DNA of 64,000 nucleotides from DATATV01 sp036268615 (GTDB lineage Bacteria > Actinomycetota > Actinomycetes > Mycobacteriales > Pseudonocardiaceae): contig DATATV010000007.1 of the NCBI GenBank assembly GCA_036268615.1, positions 124,001-188,000 on the forward strand, read 5' to 3'. A model generated the notes under the pieces. That model was not told the DNA's origin, did no database searches, and was given only the letters and a program-made list of their open reading frames with translations. Made by a program: the position numbers and the translations under genes. Positions 61,736 to 64,000 of this stretch are shown here, one piece after another; position 1 is the first letter of the stretch; the number at the start of each line of letters is the position of its first letter.

Positions 61736-62271
61736 TGCGCGGCACCGTTCCCGGGCTGGCCATGCCCTATCCACTGCGCACCCTGTTGCCCTCGGTGCTC
61801 CAGGAGGACGAGTTCGCCGTGCGGTGGACCGCCGGACTGGACGACGTGCTCGCCCCCGTGGTGTCCACTCTGGACTGTCTGGTCGCCTATCTCGATCCGC
61901 TGACCGCGCCCGAGGACTTTCTCGACTGGCTGGCCGACTGGTTGGGCATCCAGCTGCACGAGGAGCTGCCGCTGGCCCGGCGCCGCGCGGCGATCGCCGG
62001 AGCCGTGCCGCTGCACCGCGTCCGTGGCACCCTCGCCGGGCTGCGGGCCCGCCTGGAACTCGTCTCCGGCTGCCCGGTCGAGGTCGCCGACAACGGCGGG
62101 GTCAGCTGGTCCAGCATGCCCAACTCGACCCCACCCGGCGCCGACCAGCCGTGGCTGGCGGTCCGGGTCGCCGCCGTCGAGGGGCAGGCCGTTGACACCG
62201 CCGGACTGGACGAACTGATCCGGTCCGAGAAGCCGGCACACGTGCCACATCAGCTGGAGGTAGCACCATGA
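61735..62271 (+). CDS. Tail protein I-like baseplate protein (gp7-like)
   Basis: The protein is 178 residues (PYPLRTLLPSVLQEDEFAVRWTAGLDDVLAPVVSTLDCLVAYLDPLTAPEDFLDWLADWLGIQ, ARRRAAIAGAVPLHRVRGTLAGLRARLELVSG). It is the wedge partner of the J protein and follows it as in other eCIS loci. It overlaps the zinc-ribbon gene by 4 bp. Confidence 0.9.
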   Translation: MRGTVPGLAMPYPLRTLLPSVLQEDEFAVRWTAGLDDVLAPVVSTLDCLVAYLDPLTAPEDFLDWLADWLGIQLHEELPLARRRAAIAGAVPLHRVRGTLAGLRARLELVSGCPVEVADNGGVSWSSMPNSTPPGADQPWLAVRVAAVEGQAVDTAGLDELIRSEKPAHVPHQLEVAP

Positions 62272-63698
62272 TCATTGTCTGCCGCAAGTGCGGCACCCAC
62301 ACCGCGGCCGCCGAGTCGTTCTGCGGAAACTGCGGCAGTTTCCTGGAATGGGCCGGCGACAAGATCACTCCGACGGTGTCCGAGGAGTTCGTCGAACAGG
62401 TCGAACAGCAGGCCGCCGAACCGAAACGTGGTCTGCTGAGCCGGGCGGTCAGCGGCACCCAGAACCTGATCCGCGGTCCGGTGCCGGACAGCGTGCTGCG
62501 CGAACCGGCGCCGTCCCTGACTCCGGGGCTCGGCTTTCCTCCCGGGCCTCCCGGGATGCCCAGGCCGCCGTTCCCGCCGCCACTCCCCGGTGGCGGGCCG
62601 CCACCACCGTTCCCACCGCCGCCGGGTGGCGCGCCACCGCCACCAGGCGGCCCAAGACCGCCGTTCCCGCCGCCACCCCCTGGTGCGGCGCCGCCGCCAC
62701 CCCCACCGCCACCACCGAGCACCGCGGCCGTGCCACCGCCACCGCCCGCACCGGTGACGCCCGCTGATCAGGTCGCCGCGCTGGTGGCGCCGGTGACCGG
62801 GCCCGACGCCGAGGCGGAACCGGCGGAGCAGGAGCCGGCCGAGCGGGTTCCGCAGGTCAGCAAGCCGAGGGCGACGGCGGTCACCCGCACGCCCTCGACC
62901 CGCCAGCTCAATGCCGGTGACCTCATCTGCGGCGCGTGCGGTGAGGGCAACATGCCGACCCGCAAGTTCTGCGGTCGGTGCGGGGAGTCGCTGAAGCTGG
63001 CGACCGTGGTGCACGTGCCGTGGTGGCGCCGGGTGTTGCGCCGGCGTGGTCCGCGCGTGGTGCCGATCGACAAGCGCCCGGTCGGTCGCCGGCACCGTGC
63101 CGCGACCGGCGGCCTGCGACACGGGCTGCGCCGGGTGTACCGGGTCGGCCGGCTGGTGGTCTGCGTGCTCGTGTTGATCGGCGGACTGGGGTATGCCGCC
63201 TATCCGCCGTTCCGGACCGCGGTCAACAGTGTGGTGACCTCGGCCAAACAGAAGGTCACCAACAAGGTCGAGCAGACCTTCGTGCCGGTGCACGCGGTGA
63301 CCGTGCAGGCGAGCGCGGCCGACCCCGGCCACCCCGCCCAGGCGGCCGTCGACGAGAACCTGAGTAGCTACTGGCTGGCACCCGCCTCGATCAACCAGGC
63401 GCCGGTGCTCACATTGACCTTCCAGCATCCCGAGACGCTGGAGAAGGTGATCGTGCACGCGGGTACCACTGCCGACTACACCGGACACGGGCGGCCGGAG
63501 GTGCTGTTCTTCCTGTTCTCCAACCAGGAGTCCGATTCGCTCCAACTCGCCGACACGGTGCAGCCGCAGACCCTCCAGCTCACCCACAGCGCGCTGGTGA
63601 CCAGCGTGCGCATCCAGGTGGCCACCACCTACGCCGGCGGCACGCCACCGGACGTGGCCATCAGCGAGATCGAACTGTTCGCGCTGAACGCGCCGTGA
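62268..63698 (+). CDS. Membrane-anchored zinc-ribbon protein with discoidin-like domain (eCIS-linked)
   Basis: The protein is 476 residues. A first zinc ribbon has CRKCGTHTAAAESFCGNC (residues about 5-22). A Pro-rich stretch (about 85-170) follows, then a second ribbon CGACGEGNMPTRKFCGRC (about 223-240), a basic segment, and one membrane helix (LVVCVLVLIGGLGYAAYPPF, about 298-317). The last 130 residues are a galactose-binding/discoidin-type domain (ASAADPGHPAQAAVDENLSSYWLAP). The topology suggests ribbons in the cytosol and a sugar-binding domain outside. It may tether the particle to the membrane or wall; this is inferred from context. Confidence 0.82.
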   Translation: MIIVCRKCGTHTAAAESFCGNCGSFLEWAGDKITPTVSEEFVEQVEQQAAEPKRGLLSRAVSGTQNLIRGPVPDSVLREPAPSLTPGLGFPPGPPGMPRPPFPPPLPGGGPPPPFPPPPGGAPPPPGGPRPPFPPPPPGAAPPPPPPPPPSTAAVPPPPPAPVTPADQVAALVAPVTGPDAEAEPAEQEPAERVPQVSKPRATAVTRTPSTRQLNAGDLICGACGEGNMPTRKFCGRCGESLKLATVVHVPWWRRVLRRRGPRVVPIDKRPVGRRHRAATGGLRHGLRRVYRVGRLVVCVLVLIGGLGYAAYPPFRTAVNSVVTSAKQKVTNKVEQTFVPVHAVTVQASAADPGHPAQAAVDENLSSYWLAPASINQAPVLTLTFQHPETLEKVIVHAGTTADYTGHGRPEVLFFLFSNQESDSLQLADTVQPQTLQLTHSALVTSVRIQVATTYAGGTPPDVAISEIELFALNAP

Positions 63699-63790
63699 CC
63701 TTCGGTTGCGGGAACCGGCAGTCCGCACTGCGTCTTTCCGTGCCCGGCCGACGCTGGCCGGTGCACCGGTGACCAAGGATGGTGAGTGCT

Positions 63791-64000
63791 GTGGGAGTAG
63801 TCGCAGCGATTGACAACAGCGTGCTGGCGGTCGAGCCCGGCGTCGAGGTCTCCCGCGACATCCGGGTTCGCAACACCGGCATGGTCGTGGACCGGATCGC
63901 GCTGGAGGTGCTCGGCGAACTCGAACCGTGGACCGAGATCGAGCCGGCCCAGCTGAACCTGTTGCCGGGAACCGACGCCACGGTACGGCTGATCTTCCAG
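63791..64000 (+). CDS. eCIS-associated conserved protein, N-terminus only
   Basis: The frame is open to the window end. GTG 63791 is preferred because GGTGAG lies about six bases upstream; ATG 63779 is in the same frame. The visible part, GVVAAIDNSVLAVEPGVEVSRDIRVRNTG and then EIEPAQLNLLPGTDATVRLIF, is an Ig-like/NPCBM-associated beta-sandwich. It resembles the N-terminus of the large protein called 'hydrolytic protein' that follows the zinc-ribbon gene in Streptomyces CIS loci. The rest is outside the window. Confidence 0.65.
   Translation, partial: MGVVAAIDNSVLAVEPGVEVSRDIRVRNTGMVVDRIALEVLGELEPWTEIEPAQLNLLPGTDATVRLIFQ

Noticed and set aside
1..64000. Insertion sequences, integrases, tRNA genes, CRISPR arrays.
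   Set aside because: No transposase or integrase motifs, cloverleaf-like sequences or regularly spaced repeats were noticed, although tRNA absence would be best confirmed with a dedicated search.

Overview
The window is very GC-rich, with strong third-position GC bias, many GTG starts and many 4-bp ATGA/GTGA gene overlaps. The families present (LAL and LuxR regulators, a DUF3558 lipoprotein, a Streptomyces-type contractile injection system, rare TTA codons) point to a filamentous actinomycete. I cannot name the genus. No rRNA, tRNA, CRISPR array or insertion sequence was seen. Both ends cut through genes.

1-11 kb is a mosaic of small catabolic, detoxification and regulatory units. They are an aldehyde dehydrogenase/cupin/phosphotransferase operon, a TetR-membrane protein-FAD monooxygenase operon, a divergent MFS/LysR pair, a MarR-DJ-1 pair under a triple operator, an HxlR regulator, and a broken chimeric crotonase-FAH pseudogene. 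An iron-sulfur protein follows at 11.0-12.1 kb.

12.2-24.0 kb is a self-contained biosynthetic cluster that I read as a toxoflavin/fervenulin-type azapteridine (pyrimidotriazine) pathway. It has a RibD-like deaminase/reductase and a LysR regulator on one strand. On the other are a flavin reductase-like protein, a 13-codon micro-ORF with a near-perfect ribosome binding site and a hairpin, a beta-propeller protein, an MFS exporter, GTP cyclohydrolase II, a WD40 protein, an FGE-sulfatase-domain protein, a methyltransferase and a GNAT protein. GTP cyclohydrolase II plus RibD would divert GTP into the pyrimidine precursor. The WD40 and FGE-like proteins correspond to ToxC and ToxD, and the methyltransferase to ToxA. 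A strong bidirectional terminator closes the cluster.

24.0-34.1 kb is a carbohydrate-uptake regulon: a secreted parallel beta-helix protein, a GntR regulator, an ABC importer, and three intracellular enzymes. Three copies of one 13-bp palindrome (ATCGnTAAyCGAT) sit before the beta-helix gene, the GntR gene and the importer, so this looks like one regulon.

34.1-42.8 kb holds a TetR/TetX-like FAD monooxygenase cassette, two decayed gene remnants, a DinB-like protein, a divergent ROK regulator/GH3 glycosidase pair and a DUF3558 lipoprotein.

42.8-64.0 kb begins with two LuxR-type regulators and a large secreted beta-propeller protein. A contractile injection system (eCIS) follows: a Pvc16-like terminator protein, sheath, tube, small chaperone-like proteins, a DUF4157 core protein, two further tube-like proteins, a LysM protein, a VgrG-like hub/spike, gp25-like, baseplate J, tail protein I, a membrane-anchored zinc-ribbon protein, and the start of another conserved gene. 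The AAA+ ATPase and tape-measure expected of such systems are not in the window and probably lie beyond its end.
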